Shown in pieces: positions 15,605 through 24,549 of a stretch of DNA of 64,000 nucleotides. The position numbers were made by a program, and so were the translations under genes. The stretch comes from Embleya scabrispora DSM 41855. GTDB lineage: Bacteria > Actinomycetota > Actinomycetes > Streptomycetales > Streptomycetaceae. The notes beneath the pieces were generated by a model, which worked only from the letters and a program-made list of their open reading frames with translations, ran no database searches and had not been told where the DNA came from. Positions within the stretch are counted from its first letter, which is position 1; each line of letters opens with the position of its first letter. Location of the stretch: the NCBI RefSeq assembly GCF_000372745.1, contig NZ_KB889629.1:60043-124042 (forward strand). Direction: 5' to 3'.

Positions 15605-16900
15605 ATGAGCAGGATCGACAGCCGTAAGGACCGACGGCGGGGGCGGGCCCGTGTGGTCGATGCCGACCATCCGGCCGAGATCACCGCGATCGACGGCGTC
15701 GACGCCGTCCCGGTCGGCGACCAGGACGCGGTGGTGATCGTCGCGGCGTCCACCGTGCTGTCCGAGGCCCCGCCGGAGAACGACTCGATCCAGGGCGACG
15801 GCGACCTCACCGACGACATCGACTTCGACGGCGAGTACGACCCCGACGCCGAGAGCGTCCTGGCCCCGGGGCGCGAGCGCCCGCTGCTCGGTCGGCGTCG
15901 CCCGGACACGATCGCGGTGCTGCTGTTCGCGAACTCGCCGATCCTGGAGAGTTCGATCCCGATATCGGTGTTCGGTGTGGATCGACGCGACGCCGGCGTG
16001 CCGAACTACCGATTACTGGTGTGCGCGGCCGAACCCGGACCGCTCCGCACCACCGGCGGCGTCGAACTGATCGCGCCGTACGGCCTCGACGCCCTGGCCC
16101 GGGCCGGCACCGTGATCGTGCCCGCGTGGCACTCGCCGTCGCGGATGCCACCGCCGCCCGTGCTGGAGGCGCTGCGCCGGGCCCACCGTGAGGGAGCCCG
16201 GATCGTCGGCCTGTGCGGCGGCGCGTTCGTGCTCGCCGCGGCCGGCCTGCTGGACGACCGTCCGGCGACGACGCACTGGATGTACGCGCCCGCGCTGGCC
16301 AAGCGCTACCCGAAGGTCCGGGTCGACCCCCGTGAGCTGTACGTCGACGACGGTGACATCCTCACCAGCGCCGGCACCGCGGCCGGCATCGACCTGTGCC
16401 TGCACCTGGTCCGCCTCGACCACGGCCCGGACGCGGCCAACGCGCTCGCCCGCCGACTGGTCGTACCGGCCCACCGGATCGGCGGTCAGGCGCAGTACAT
16501 GGACCTGACCCTGCCCGAGGAGATCAGCGGCGACCCGCTGGCCACCGTCATCTCGTGGGCGCTGGAGAACCTGGCCGAGCGCTTCGACATCGAGCAGTTG
16601 GCGACGCGCGCGTACATGAGTCGGCGCACCTTCGACCGGCGCTTTCGCACGCTCACCGGCAGCGCCCCGCTGCAATGGCTGCTCACCCAGCGGGTGCTCC
16701 AGGCCCAGCGGCTGCTGGAGACCACCGATCTCCAGGTCGAGGAGATCGCCCGCCGTTGCGGGTTCCGCTCGCCGGTCGCACTGCGCGGCCATTTCCGCAA
16801 ACAACTGGGTGTTCCACCGGCCTCCTACCGGGAGACCTTCCGTACCCGCAGCCCGGAGGAGACCGGGGACGAGGAGGTGTGTGCCCGGGCCGTAGGGTGA
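15605..16900 (+). CDS. adpA: AdpA-like master regulator (DJ-1/PfpI domain plus AraC HTH) with a TTA codon
   Basis: A 431-residue transcription factor matching AdpA, the pleiotropic activator of development and secondary metabolism in streptomycetes. The GATase1/DJ-1-like dimerisation domain runs from about residue 103 to 270 ([25 protein letters not shown]-type loop, [32 protein letters not shown]). The AraC DNA-binding domain follows ([38 protein letters not shown]). The next gene is orn, as in Streptomyces. It has an acidic N-terminal extension of about 75 residues compared with the AdpA proteins I know. Codon 137 (16013-16015) is TTA, implying dependence on the bldA tRNA, but inside the first domain rather than between domains. 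AAGGGGG precedes ATG 15605. Confidence 0.92.
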   Translation: MSRIDSRKDRRRGRARVVDADHPAEITAIDGVDAVPVGDQDAVVIVAASTVLSEAPPENDSIQGDGDLTDDIDFDGEYDPDAESVLAPGRERPLLGRRRPDTIAVLLFANSPILESSIPISVFGVDRRDAGVPNYRLLVCAAEPGPLRTTGGVELIAPYGLDALARAGTVIVPAWHSPSRMPPPPVLEALRRAHREGARIVGLCGGAFVLAAAGLLDDRPATTHWMYAPALAKRYPKVRVDPRELYVDDGDILTSAGTAAGIDLCLHLVRLDHGPDAANALARRLVVPAHRIGGQAQYMDLTLPEEISGDPLATVISWALENLAERFDIEQLATRAYMSRRTFDRRFRTLTGSAPLQWLLTQRVLQAQRLLETTDLQVEEIARRCGFRSPVALRGHFRKQLGVPPASYRETFRTRSPEETGDEEVCARAVG

Positions 16901-16904
16901 CCCT

Positions 16905-17516
16905 ATGAACGACCGCTTGGTCTGGATCGACTGTGAGATGACCGGACTCGACCTGTCCCGGGACGCGTTGGTGGAGGTGGCGGCCCTTGTCACCGACTCC
17001 GAGCTGAACATCCTGGGCGACGGGGTCGACGTTGTGATCCGCCCGCCCGCCGAGGCGCTGGCCGGCATGCCCGATGTGGTGCGCAAGATGCACACCGCTT
17101 CAGGTCTGCTGGAGGAGCTGGAGGCGGGCGTCAGCCTCGCCGAGGCCGAGGCCGAGGTGCTCGCCTACATCAAGAAGCACGTCCCGGACGGCCGCAAGGC
17201 ACCGCTGTGCGGCAACTCGATCGGCACCGACCGGGGCTTCCTGGCCCGGGACATGCTCGATCTGGAGGCGTTCCTGCACTATCGGGTGATCGACGTCTCG
17301 TCGATCAAGGAGCTGGCCCGCCGCTGGTATCCGAGGGTCTACTTCCAGAGCCCGCCGAAGGCAGGCAACCACCGCGCGCTGGCCGACATCCACGAGAGCA
17401 TCGAGGAACTGCGCTACTACCGCGAGGCGATCTTCGTCCCGGATCCCGGTCCGGACAGCGACACCGCCAAGGCGATCGCAGCCAAGTACGGCCACAAGCC
17501 GGCCGAACAGCCCTAG
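16905..17516 (+). CDS. orn: Oligoribonuclease (DEDDh 3'-5' exoribonuclease)
   Basis: A 203-residue enzyme that degrades RNA dinucleotides to mononucleotides, including pGpG from c-di-GMP turnover. DEDDh motifs are complete: [10 protein letters not shown] (first Asp and Glu), [15 protein letters not shown], and NHRALADI with the His and last Asp. A C-terminal extension of about 20 residues is typical of actinobacterial Orn. It starts 4 bp after the adpA stop, so the two are co-transcribed; the pairing adpA-ornA is conserved in streptomycetes. Confidence 0.95.
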   Translation: MNDRLVWIDCEMTGLDLSRDALVEVAALVTDSELNILGDGVDVVIRPPAEALAGMPDVVRKMHTASGLLEELEAGVSLAEAEAEVLAYIKKHVPDGRKAPLCGNSIGTDRGFLARDMLDLEAFLHYRVIDVSSIKELARRWYPRVYFQSPPKAGNHRALADIHESIEELRYYREAIFVPDPGPDSDTAKAIAAKYGHKPAEQP

Positions 17517-17692
17517 GCCCGGTCCGGCGGACCCGCCGAGATCCGCCGGACCGAGCCCCGGCCGAGGTCCGCCGGGAAGGGCCCGGATGCGATGTCGCGC
17601 GGGGGCGGAACCGGCCTCCCGGAAACCCTGCGGCGAGCAGCCTCCGCGAGCCTGTACACTTTTCCTCGCCGGGACGGAAACGCCTCGGTGAT

Positions 17693-17769
17693 GGTGGGTG
17701 TAGCTCAGCTGGTAGAGCACCTGGTTGTGGTCCAGGAAGTCGCGGGTTCAAGTCCCGTCACTCACCCCA
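17693..17769 (+). tRNA. tRNA-His (anticodon GTG)
   Basis: A full cloverleaf. Acceptor stem GTGGGTG (17694-17700) pairs with CACTCAC (17759-17765) with one G-U pair. The D arm has AGCTCAGCTGGTAGAGC. The anticodon loop TTGTGGT gives GTG. The T loop is TTCAAGT. A G at 17693 opposite C73 is the G-1 expected of histidine tRNA. CCA is encoded (17767-17769). A strong terminator follows. Confidence 0.95.
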
Positions 17770-17771
17770 GA

Positions 17772-17807
17772 CGAGGTCCCGAGGCGCGTTGGCGCCTCGG
17801 GACCTCG
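17772..17807 (+). terminator. Terminator of tRNA-His
   Basis: A perfect 16-bp stem (CGAGGTCCCGAGGCGC and its complement) with a GTTG loop, followed by CTCGTTTT. It is a textbook intrinsic terminator, three bases after the tRNA CCA end. Confidence 0.92.
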
Positions 17808-17932
17808 CTCGTTTTGCGCCGGTTGTCGCCCCGATGCGCCGATGTCGCCGTTCGCGTTGTGTGCGATGCCGCGCGCGGCGTAGCGTGCGGTCACCTGAGG
17901 GTTACGCACGCGTCATCGGGAGGGTTTCGATC

Positions 17933-18235
17933 ATGAGCACCGGCGAGTCCGAGCAGCCTTCGCGGCAGCAGTTGGACGACGAGAAGGCCGCGCTGTACGC
18001 CATGGACATCAGCGGTGTCACCTGGATCGGCTACGGCGAGGACACCACCGGCGAAGGCATCGTGGAGACCGCCGAACTGCCCGGTGGGGGCATGGCGATG
18101 CGGAACTCGATCCACCCGGAGGGGCCGATCCTGCGGTTCACCGAGGGCGAGTGGACCGCGTTCGTGCTCGGGGTGCGTGACGGCGAATTCGACCTGGACC
18201 GGCTCGCCGAGCCGCTGCCGGAGCAGCGCGGCTGA
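17933..18235 (+). CDS. DUF397-type small protein
   Basis: A 100-residue acidic cytoplasmic protein. The last 60 residues carry the DUF397 pattern: VTWIGYGEDTTGEGIVETAE, a middle AMRNSIHPEGPILRF and the end EWTAFVLGVRDGEFD. DUF397 proteins usually sit beside an XRE-family HTH regulator and include BldB relatives of developmental function; here no HTH gene is adjacent. GGGAGGG precedes ATG 17933 by about 9 nt. A hairpin terminator follows. Confidence 0.85.
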   Translation: MSTGESEQPSRQQLDDEKAALYAMDISGVTWIGYGEDTTGEGIVETAELPGGGMAMRNSIHPEGPILRFTEGEWTAFVLGVRDGEFDLDRLAEPLPEQRG

Positions 18236-18272
18236 CGCCTGCCTCGGCGTTCGTCCCGGCCTCGCCCGGCGC

Positions 18273-18297
18273 CCCGCCTGACGCTTCGTCAGGCGGG
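18273..18297 (+). terminator. Hairpin terminator after the DUF397 gene
   Basis: A perfect 11-bp stem (CCCGCCTGACG and its complement) with a CTT loop, 37 bp after the stop. No T-tract. Confidence 0.7.
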
Positions 18298-18385
18298 TGG
18301 GCGCACGGGCGTCATCCGTTTCGCCCGTTTGGCATTCCGTGTACCGGTTATCCCTGGGTGGACGTCCCGCCGATGAGGGAGATCC

Positions 18386-19045
18386 GTGTCCACAACCACC
18401 TCCGGGGTGGAGATCAGCGCGGTCGGCCTCGCGGCATCCGGTCCGGACGGCACAATCTTTCGCGACGTTCGACTGAGCGCGCCGGCGGGCGGCCTGACCG
18501 TACTCGTCGGGCCCGCCGGCGCCGGTCGCACCTCGCTGCTGCTCGCCCTCGGCGGCCGGTTCCGTACCGATGAGGGCAGCGTGACCGTCGCGGGCAGCCG
18601 CAGTGCCGCGACCGCCCGGGCGCACACCGCGATCGCGCGCGCCCGACCCGGCCTGGACCTGGAACCCCGCCTGTTCGTCACCGAGACGATCGCCGAGCGC
18701 CGGGCCATCGGCGGCGGCCGGCCCACCGAAACCGCGCTCGCCCGGATGTACGACCTGCTGCGGATCGAGCCGCCCGGCCGGGTCCTGGTCGAGCACTTGG
18801 CCGCGGTGGACCAGTTGTTGTTCTCGGTCGCGCTGGCCGCGGCCGGCCATCCGGGCGCGGTTCTGGTCGACGACGTGGACAGCGGCATCGCGGGCGCCGA
18901 TCTGCTGCGTGCGTGGCGGGCCCTGCGCGAGCTGGCCGATACCGGCGTCACCGTCGTGGCCACCGCGACCGAGGCGCCGCGCGGTGCCGACGCGGTGGTG
19001 GACCTGCCCGGACACCACCTGTACCCGAGAGGCGGTATCGCCTGA
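18386..19045 (+). CDS. ABC-type ATP-binding protein with atypical nucleotide motifs
   Basis: A 219-residue ABC-like ATPase. The Walker A is GPAGAGRTS, with Arg in place of the usual Lys. The signature LSGGQ region is degenerate (EHLAAVDQL). Walker B is VLVDDVDSG, with Asp where the catalytic Glu is expected. It overlaps the following YhgE/Pip membrane gene (TGATG), so the two are translationally coupled and very likely form one complex. The family occurs beside YhgE/Pip proteins in streptomycetes, and GRT-type loops appear characteristic. Whether it hydrolyses ATP is open. The GTG start at 18386 has no good Shine-Dalgarno apart from GGGAGATCC. Confidence 0.82.
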   Translation: MSTTTSGVEISAVGLAASGPDGTIFRDVRLSAPAGGLTVLVGPAGAGRTSLLLALGGRFRTDEGSVTVAGSRSAATARAHTAIARARPGLDLEPRLFVTETIAERRAIGGGRPTETALARMYDLLRIEPPGRVLVEHLAAVDQLLFSVALAAAGHPGAVLVDDVDSGIAGADLLRAWRALRELADTGVTVVATATEAPRGADAVVDLPGHHLYPRGGIA

Positions 19046-20406
19046 TGGGTGTGCTGCGCCTGGCCTGGCTCGAACTACGGCGCTTCCGGGGCCCGTTGCC
19101 CCGCTTGGTCCCGGTCATGCTGATGCTGGTGCCGACCCTGTACGGCGCGCTGTACCTGTGGTCCAACTGGGACCCGTACGGACGGCTGAACCAGGTCCCG
19201 GTCGCGTTCGTGAACGAGGACCGGCCGGTGGACGTGCGCGGGCAGCACATCGACGCGGGCGGCCGGTTGACCGAGGTGATTCGCACGGACAAGAACTTCG
19301 AATGGAAGGTCACCGACGCGAAGGACGCCCGAACGGGCCTGGAGGACGGCGACTACCACTTCGTGGTCACCGTGCCGCCGGACTTCAGCGCGACGCTGGC
19401 CACCACGGCCTCGGCCGAGCCGAGGCAGGCGACGTTGTTCATGACCCTCGACGACGCCAACGGCTTCATCATCGGCAAGATGGCCGAGGTGGCCAAGACC
19501 CGGCTTCAGCAACAGATTTCGGCCACCACGCAGAGCACCCTGGTGCAGCAGCTGTACGGGCAGACCGGGGCGCTCAAGGAACAGCTGGACCAATCCGCCG
19601 CCGGTGTGCGGCAGTTGGCCGACGGCATCGGCACCACGCCGCCGGATCAGCTCCGGGAGAGTGCCGAGCAACTCGCCGGCGACCTGACCCGGTTGAATGC
19701 CGCGGTGCCGGCTCCGCCGCCGGCGCGGGCGGCGGGCGAGGACGCGCGGGTGCTCGGTGCGCCAGTGGCGATCGAGGTGACGAACAGGCATTCGGCAGAG
19801 CTGTACGGCCGCGGGCTGGCGCCGTTCTTCTTCGGCATCGCGTTGTGGGTGTTCGGACTGGTCGGCTTCCTGCTCCTGCGGCCGTACAACCCGCGTGCGC
19901 TGGCGGGACGGGCGGGTGCGGTCAAGGTGGCCCTGGCCGGTTGGCTGCCCGCCGCCGTGCTCGGCCTGGCGGGTGCGTTCGTGCTGTACGCGGTGGTGCA
20001 ACTCGGGTTGGGTCTGGACGCCGACGACCCCGGACTGAGCCTGCTGTTGATCGCCTTGGCGGCGGTCACCTTCGTGGCCATCGCGCAGTTCCTGCGGGCC
20101 GCCCTCGGCGCGGTGGGCGACGTGGTGATCCTGGTCCTGCTGATGCTCCAGCTCACCTCGTGCGGCGGGCTGTACCCGGTCACCACGACGCCCGAGCCGT
20201 TCCAGGCGCTGCATCCGGTGATACCGATGACGTACCTGGTGAATGGGCTGCGGGTCACTCTCACGGGTGGCGAAGGCGAGCGTTTGGCGGTCGCCTTCGC
20301 GGTGCTCGGCGGCTACCTGGTGGTGGCGCTGATCGCGACCGTGTTCGTGGTCCGGCACCGCCGAATGTGGACGATGGCGTCGCTGAAACCGGCAGTGGAG
20401 TTGTGA
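19045..20406 (+). CDS. YhgE/Pip-domain membrane protein (ABC-2 permease-like)
   Basis: A 453-residue membrane protein. One membrane helix near the N terminus (LVPVMLMLVPTLYGALYL) is followed by an extracytoplasmic domain of about 230 residues. That domain contains the YhgE/Pip signature VPVAFVNEDRPV and a helical, Gln-rich stalk. Five membrane helices end the protein, with GGLYPVTTTPEPFQALHPV and PMTYLVNGLR, typical of ABC-2 permeases and phage-infection-protein relatives. Coupled to the ATPase upstream by overlapping stop/start. Substrate unknown. Confidence 0.88.
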   Translation: MGVLRLAWLELRRFRGPLPRLVPVMLMLVPTLYGALYLWSNWDPYGRLNQVPVAFVNEDRPVDVRGQHIDAGGRLTEVIRTDKNFEWKVTDAKDARTGLEDGDYHFVVTVPPDFSATLATTASAEPRQATLFMTLDDANGFIIGKMAEVAKTRLQQQISATTQSTLVQQLYGQTGALKEQLDQSAAGVRQLADGIGTTPPDQLRESAEQLAGDLTRLNAAVPAPPPARAAGEDARVLGAPVAIEVTNRHSAELYGRGLAPFFFGIALWVFGLVGFLLLRPYNPRALAGRAGAVKVALAGWLPAAVLGLAGAFVLYAVVQLGLGLDADDPGLSLLLIALAAVTFVAIAQFLRAALGAVGDVVILVLLMLQLTSCGGLYPVTTTPEPFQALHPVIPMTYLVNGLRVTLTGGEGERLAVAFAVLGGYLVVALIATVFVVRHRRMWTMASLKPAVEL

Positions 20407-20547
20407 GTACACACGCCGATGGGTCAATTCGCTCCCCCGTACGGTTGTACCCGGGGAGCGCAACCACGCCCGCTCCGTGCACGTCGCCCACAATCAGGGG
20501 GTACCGCGGGTTTGCCACCTGTGGTGGAGGAGGGAGAATCAGCGGCG

Positions 20548-22062
20548 ATGAACGAGCAGGAGATACAGAAACTGAGGGCCGAGGCCGAGACCCGGATTCG
20601 GGCACTCGGGCCCGAGCACCCCGGTTCGCTCGACGCGCGCGCCGCGTGGGCCCGGGTGGTCGGTGACGAGGGCAGGCCCGCAGAGGCCGCTCGGATGTTC
20701 GGCGAGCTCGCGGGCGACTACGCGCGCGTGCTCGGCCCGCAGCATCCCGATACGCTCCTGGCCCGGCACAACCATGCCTATTGCCTGGGGTTGTCCGGAA
20801 ACGCGGTCACCGCCGAGTCGCTGGCACGCGATGTCGCGGCCGACTGTGTCCTGGTGCTCGGTCAGGACGATCCCGAGACGCTCAACGTGCGTGCCGGGTG
20901 GGCCCGATGGATCGGCGAGGCGGGCGATGCCGCGGGCGCGGCCCGAATGTTGCGACCGATCGTGGAGGAGGCGACCGACGCGCTCGGACCGGTGCATCCG
21001 GACACGCTGACCATCCGACACCAGCACGCGCATTGGGTGGGCCGGTCCGGCGAGACGATCCAGGCGGCCCGGTTGATGGCGGCGATCGCCGACGAGCGCG
21101 GCGAGGTGCACGAGCCGGACGACCCCGCGGCGTTGACGGCTCGGCACGACCGGGCGATGTGGGCGGGTGAGGCAGGCGACGTCTCGATTGCCCGGGACGC
21201 GCTGGTGCAGCTCGTCGAGGACGCGACGCGCGTGCTGGGACCGGACCACCACGACACGTTGGTGATCCGGCACAACCACGCGCACTGGACCGGCGAGTCC
21301 GGCGACCCGATGGGCGCCCGGACGTTGTTGACCCAGTTGGTCGCGGACTGCGCGCGCGTGCTCGGCGAGCAACACCCGGACAGCGAGAACGCTCGACGCG
21401 GGCTGATGTGGTGGACCTACGGGCCCAAGGCCAACGACCCGGCGCCCGCGTTCGCCACGGCGGTGGGCAACAGTTCGGTGCAGGCGGGGCGGCCGGCGAA
21501 GGAGCCCAAGCCGCCGAAGCCGGCGAAGGAGCCGAAGCCGCCGAAGGCCGCGAAACCGCCGAAGGCGCCGAAGCTTGCTCGACTGGCGAAGGCGAAGCAG
21601 CCCGAGCCGGCCGGGGAACCGGTCGCGTCGGCCGAGGTCGCGTCGCCGGCATCGGCCGCACCTACCGAGGTGGTCTCGGTCGGAGCCTCGGCCGCCGTGC
21701 CGTCGCCGTCCGTGGAGCCGGACGGGGACGTTACCGCGTTCGCCCCGGTGGTGGCCGGGTCCACCCCGGACACCGAGGAGAACGCGGCAGTGTCGGCCGG
21801 GTCGGCCGGGCGGGCCGGCCCGGCCAAGGAGACGGCCTCGGAGGCCGGTTCGGGGCGGCCGGGTGGCGAGGGCGCGTCCGCGTGGAACCGGGCGCGGGAC
21901 GAGGCACCGGAGAGCGCGGTGACTCGGGTGTCGAGCGTGGCGCCCGACGACGAGCCGACGCATGTCAGCCCGCCGGCCGGGCGGCTCGACCGAAAGCCCG
22001 ACGAGGAGTCGGACGAGGAGTCGGACGAGGGGTCGGACGAGAGGTCCGACGAGAAGAAGTAG
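20548..22062 (+). CDS. 42-residue-repeat (TPR-like) protein with disordered charged tail
   Basis: A 504-residue protein in two halves. Residues about 14-290 contain six consecutive repeats of exactly 42 residues, pattern LGPxHPDTLxxRxxxAxWxGExGD, of the TPR_10/TPR_12 (kinesin-light-chain-like) type and a probable protein-interaction scaffold. The rest is low complexity: Lys/Pro-rich (KPPKPAKEPKPPK), then Ala/Ser/Val-rich, ending in a strongly acidic tail of repeated DEES/DEGS. The kinase at 867 carries the same module. I chose ATG 20548 because GGAGGAGGGAG lies just upstream. A long hairpin terminator follows. Confidence 0.85.
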   Translation: MNEQEIQKLRAEAETRIRALGPEHPGSLDARAAWARVVGDEGRPAEAARMFGELAGDYARVLGPQHPDTLLARHNHAYCLGLSGNAVTAESLARDVAADCVLVLGQDDPETLNVRAGWARWIGEAGDAAGAARMLRPIVEEATDALGPVHPDTLTIRHQHAHWVGRSGETIQAARLMAAIADERGEVHEPDDPAALTARHDRAMWAGEAGDVSIARDALVQLVEDATRVLGPDHHDTLVIRHNHAHWTGESGDPMGARTLLTQLVADCARVLGEQHPDSENARRGLMWWTYGPKANDPAPAFATAVGNSSVQAGRPAKEPKPPKPAKEPKPPKAAKPPKAPKLARLAKAKQPEPAGEPVASAEVASPASAAPTEVVSVGASAAVPSPSVEPDGDVTAFAPVVAGSTPDTEENAAVSAGSAGRAGPAKETASEAGSGRPGGEGASAWNRARDEAPESAVTRVSSVAPDDEPTHVSPPAGRLDRKPDEESDEESDEGSDERSDEKK

Positions 22063-22068
22063 TCACGA

Positions 22069-22110
22069 CATGTGGGGCGCCGGCGGATCCATCCGACGGC
22101 GCCCCACATG
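22069..22110 (+). terminator. Hairpin terminator after the repeat protein
   Basis: A perfect 14-bp outer stem (CATGTGGGGCGCCG and its complement) with an inner CGGAT/ATCCG stem. It starts 7 bp after the stop codon. Confidence 0.82.
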
Positions 22111-22324
22111 CGTGTTCGCCCGATCGTCGCGGCCGATGCGGCGGACTCGGCGTTCGGCTTCCTGGGTCGCGCGGTGGCTGTGGCGCCGTCCGCGGGTGTC
22201 CGCCGTCGCGGTTCCGGTCGGGAACGTCGCGCCCGTGGTGATCACTTGGCGTCGTCATATGTACGCAACACGACCGAAACGGGGAAAGGTCAGGATACAA
22301 GGCAGGTGATGGAGGAGGTGTCGC

Positions 22325-22978
22325 GTGCTGTACCGACTGAGGGTTTCGCTGCCCGACCGGCCCGGATCGCTCGCGCGGGTCACGCAGCTGCTGGGCGCGG
22401 CGGGCGCCGACGTGATGCAGATGACCGTGCTCGAACAGCTCGGCGGCCGTGCGGTCGACGAGTTCACGCTCTCCTGGAGCGGTGACCGGGACATCGCCGC
22501 GCTGGTCGCCGCGATGGAGCGCTCGGTGGGGGTGCGCGTCGAGGGCTGCTGGGCGGCCGGCGAGGTGCCCGGATCCGCGCCGGAGCTGGACGTACTGGGA
22601 CAGGTGGCGCGCGATCCGGGACGGGCGGTGGCCACGCTGATCGACGCGGCGCCCACGCTCTTCCACGCGGACTGGGCGGTCGCCACCCGCGGCGGACGCG
22701 GACGGCAGCTGGTGCACCAGAGCTGGCGGGCCCCGGAGACGCCGGCGCTCCCCGCGCTCACCCCGATGCGTCCGCTGGCCTTCGCCTACGAGGGCGACGC
22801 GAGCGGCCACGGCGCGGCGGCCCCGATCGGCGCCTCGTGGCTGACCCTGTACGTGGTCCGCCACGAGGGCCCCGCCTTCCACCGCACCGAACTCGAACGC
22901 CTGGGCCGCATCGTCGACGTCGCCCTGGGCGTCCTCGGCGAACGCGGAGCGGCAAAGGCCGCGGGCGGCACGGTGTAG
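22325..22978 (+). CDS. ACT-domain amino-acid-binding protein
   Basis: A 217-residue soluble protein. Residues 1-72 form an ACT domain (LYRLRVSLPDRPGSLARVTQ, AGADVMQMTVLEQ, VDEFTLSW), which usually binds amino acids and tunes enzymes. The remainder, about 140 residues, is a poorly characterised alpha/beta region without a catalytic motif I can name. The GTG start at 22325 is fixed by GGAGGAGG 6 nt upstream. It is monocistronic. Confidence 0.82.
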   Translation: MLYRLRVSLPDRPGSLARVTQLLGAAGADVMQMTVLEQLGGRAVDEFTLSWSGDRDIAALVAAMERSVGVRVEGCWAAGEVPGSAPELDVLGQVARDPGRAVATLIDAAPTLFHADWAVATRGGRGRQLVHQSWRAPETPALPALTPMRPLAFAYEGDASGHGAAAPIGASWLTLYVVRHEGPAFHRTELERLGRIVDVALGVLGERGAAKAAGGTV

Positions 22979-23138
22979 GACGCCGGGGCGCCGGAGGGCC
23001 GCGCTTCGGTTGCCGCCGGGGCGGGGATTGCCGGCGGGGCGCACGCCCGGCGCCCCCTCCCGGGCCGCCCTCGGGGGTTTTGGGCCGTGTGGGGCGGGAA
23101 CCATTTGCTGCTATTCAGCGTGTAACGATCGGAACAAC

Positions 23139-23144
23139 TATGAT
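23139..23144 (+). promoter_or_regulatory. Candidate -10 element for the LCP gene
   Basis: TATGAT lies in an unusually AT-rich patch (23100-23155). No clear -35 hexamer is visible at 17-18 bp. It is 77 bp upstream of the chosen GTG start and is suggested only by composition and the hexamer. Confidence 0.3.
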
Positions 23145-23220
23145 TGTGTAATTGTGCGTACTTGGGGCCACCGAGCCGAGCGCACATCGAGCGCGGGGGC
23201 CCGACGAAGGCGACGACGAC

Positions 23221-24351
23221 GTGCAGGACAAGGATGAGACGCCCCCTGCGGCCGAGGCCGTGTCGGGGGCGTCGGCCGCGCTGCCGAGGCCGGGGGGGTC
23301 CACCCGCATACAACGGCGGGGCCGGGATCGGCGGCGCCGTCGCCGTCGCATCCTCGCGTGGACCGCCGGCGGGCTCGTCACCGTGCTGCTTGCCGCGGGA
23401 GGCTTCGGGTGGTGGTTGTACGACCACCTCAACGGCAACATCCGCACCCAGGATTTCGCCGACCAGTTGACCGACCGGCCGCCGCCCACCGGCGGGATGA
23501 ACGTGCTGCTCGTGGGGTCCGACTCGCGCGCCGGCGACAACGCCGAGTACGGCCGTGACGAAGGCGGCACCCAGCGCTCGGACACCACGATCCTGCTGCA
23601 CGTGCCCGAGGGGCGAAAGGCCGCGATCGCGGTCAGCTTCCCGCGTGACCTGATGGTCGACGTGCCCGCCTGTCGGACCACGGTGGGCGGCACTCAGCGC
23701 GCCTACTTCGGCCAGTTCAACAGCGCGATGGAGGTCGGCGGCGTGCCGTGCGTGGCGGCCACCGTGGAACGGCTCACCGGCGCGCGCATCGACCATCAGA
23801 TCACCATCGACTTCACCGGCTTCAAGAAGGTCGTGGACGCGCTCGGCGGCGTGCCGATGCACATCGACCAGCCGATCGACGACAAGGCCGCGCGCCTGCG
23901 ACTGCCCGCCGGCGACGTCAACCTCAACGGCGAGCAGGCCCTCGGATTCGTGCGCGTGCGCAAGAGCATGGGCGACGGCAGCGACATCCAGCGCATCGCC
24001 CGTCAGCAGGAGTTCCTCAGGGCCCTGGTCAAGAAGGTCCAGGACGAGAACCTGCTGACCAACCCGGCCAGGGCGTACAACGTGATGGACGCCGCGACCA
24101 AGGCGATCACCACCGACTCCGGGATCAACTCGCTGGTCAGTCTGTACGACTTCGCCAACGGCCTGCGCAGCATCCCACTCGACCGGATCGAGTTCACCAC
24201 CACGCCGCTGACCGACTACGCGCCGGATCCCAACCGGGTCGCGCTCAGCCAGCCCGACGCGGGCCGGTTGTTCACCCGGCTTCGCGACGGTGCGCCGGCG
24301 CCCGGCTCCGCGGCGACCGTGACGGTCACCCCGAAGTCCGCGGCGCGGTAG
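23221..24351 (+). CDS. LytR-CpsA-Psr (LCP) family cell-wall glycopolymer ligase
   Basis: A 376-residue type II membrane protein. A basic cytoplasmic tail (RRRRRRR), one membrane helix (WTAGGLVTVLLAAGGFGWWL) and an extracellular LCP domain. Catalytic-type motifs: NVLLVGSDSRAG, RSDTTILLHV, VSFPRDLMV (the essential Arg and Asp), and KVVDALGGVPM with GEQALGFVRVRK. The family transfers lipid-linked glycopolymers such as teichoic acid or arabinogalactan to peptidoglycan. I prefer GTG 23221, with GAAGG 9 nt upstream; an earlier in-frame GTG at 23152 has no ribosome-binding site. Confidence 0.9.
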   Translation: MQDKDETPPAAEAVSGASAALPRPGGSTRIQRRGRDRRRRRRRILAWTAGGLVTVLLAAGGFGWWLYDHLNGNIRTQDFADQLTDRPPPTGGMNVLLVGSDSRAGDNAEYGRDEGGTQRSDTTILLHVPEGRKAAIAVSFPRDLMVDVPACRTTVGGTQRAYFGQFNSAMEVGGVPCVAATVERLTGARIDHQITIDFTGFKKVVDALGGVPMHIDQPIDDKAARLRLPAGDVNLNGEQALGFVRVRKSMGDGSDIQRIARQQEFLRALVKKVQDENLLTNPARAYNVMDAATKAITTDSGINSLVSLYDFANGLRSIPLDRIEFTTTPLTDYAPDPNRVALSQPDAGRLFTRLRDGAPAPGSAATVTVTPKSAAR

Positions 24352-24549
24352 CACGAATCGGGGCACTGCGGGACGTTAACCGTCACCCGCCCGTGACCTC
24401 CGGTCGTTGAACTGTACGGTGCAGGGGTCCACCGACGACGCGGCGTCCGGGCCCGCGGGGCAGACCCGGTAATGGGGCCGCCCGCGACGCTTTACGGTGG
24501 ACTCGCGAGGGTGCTGGGTGCGGACCGAGGGGCTGGTGGCAGGGGCGCC

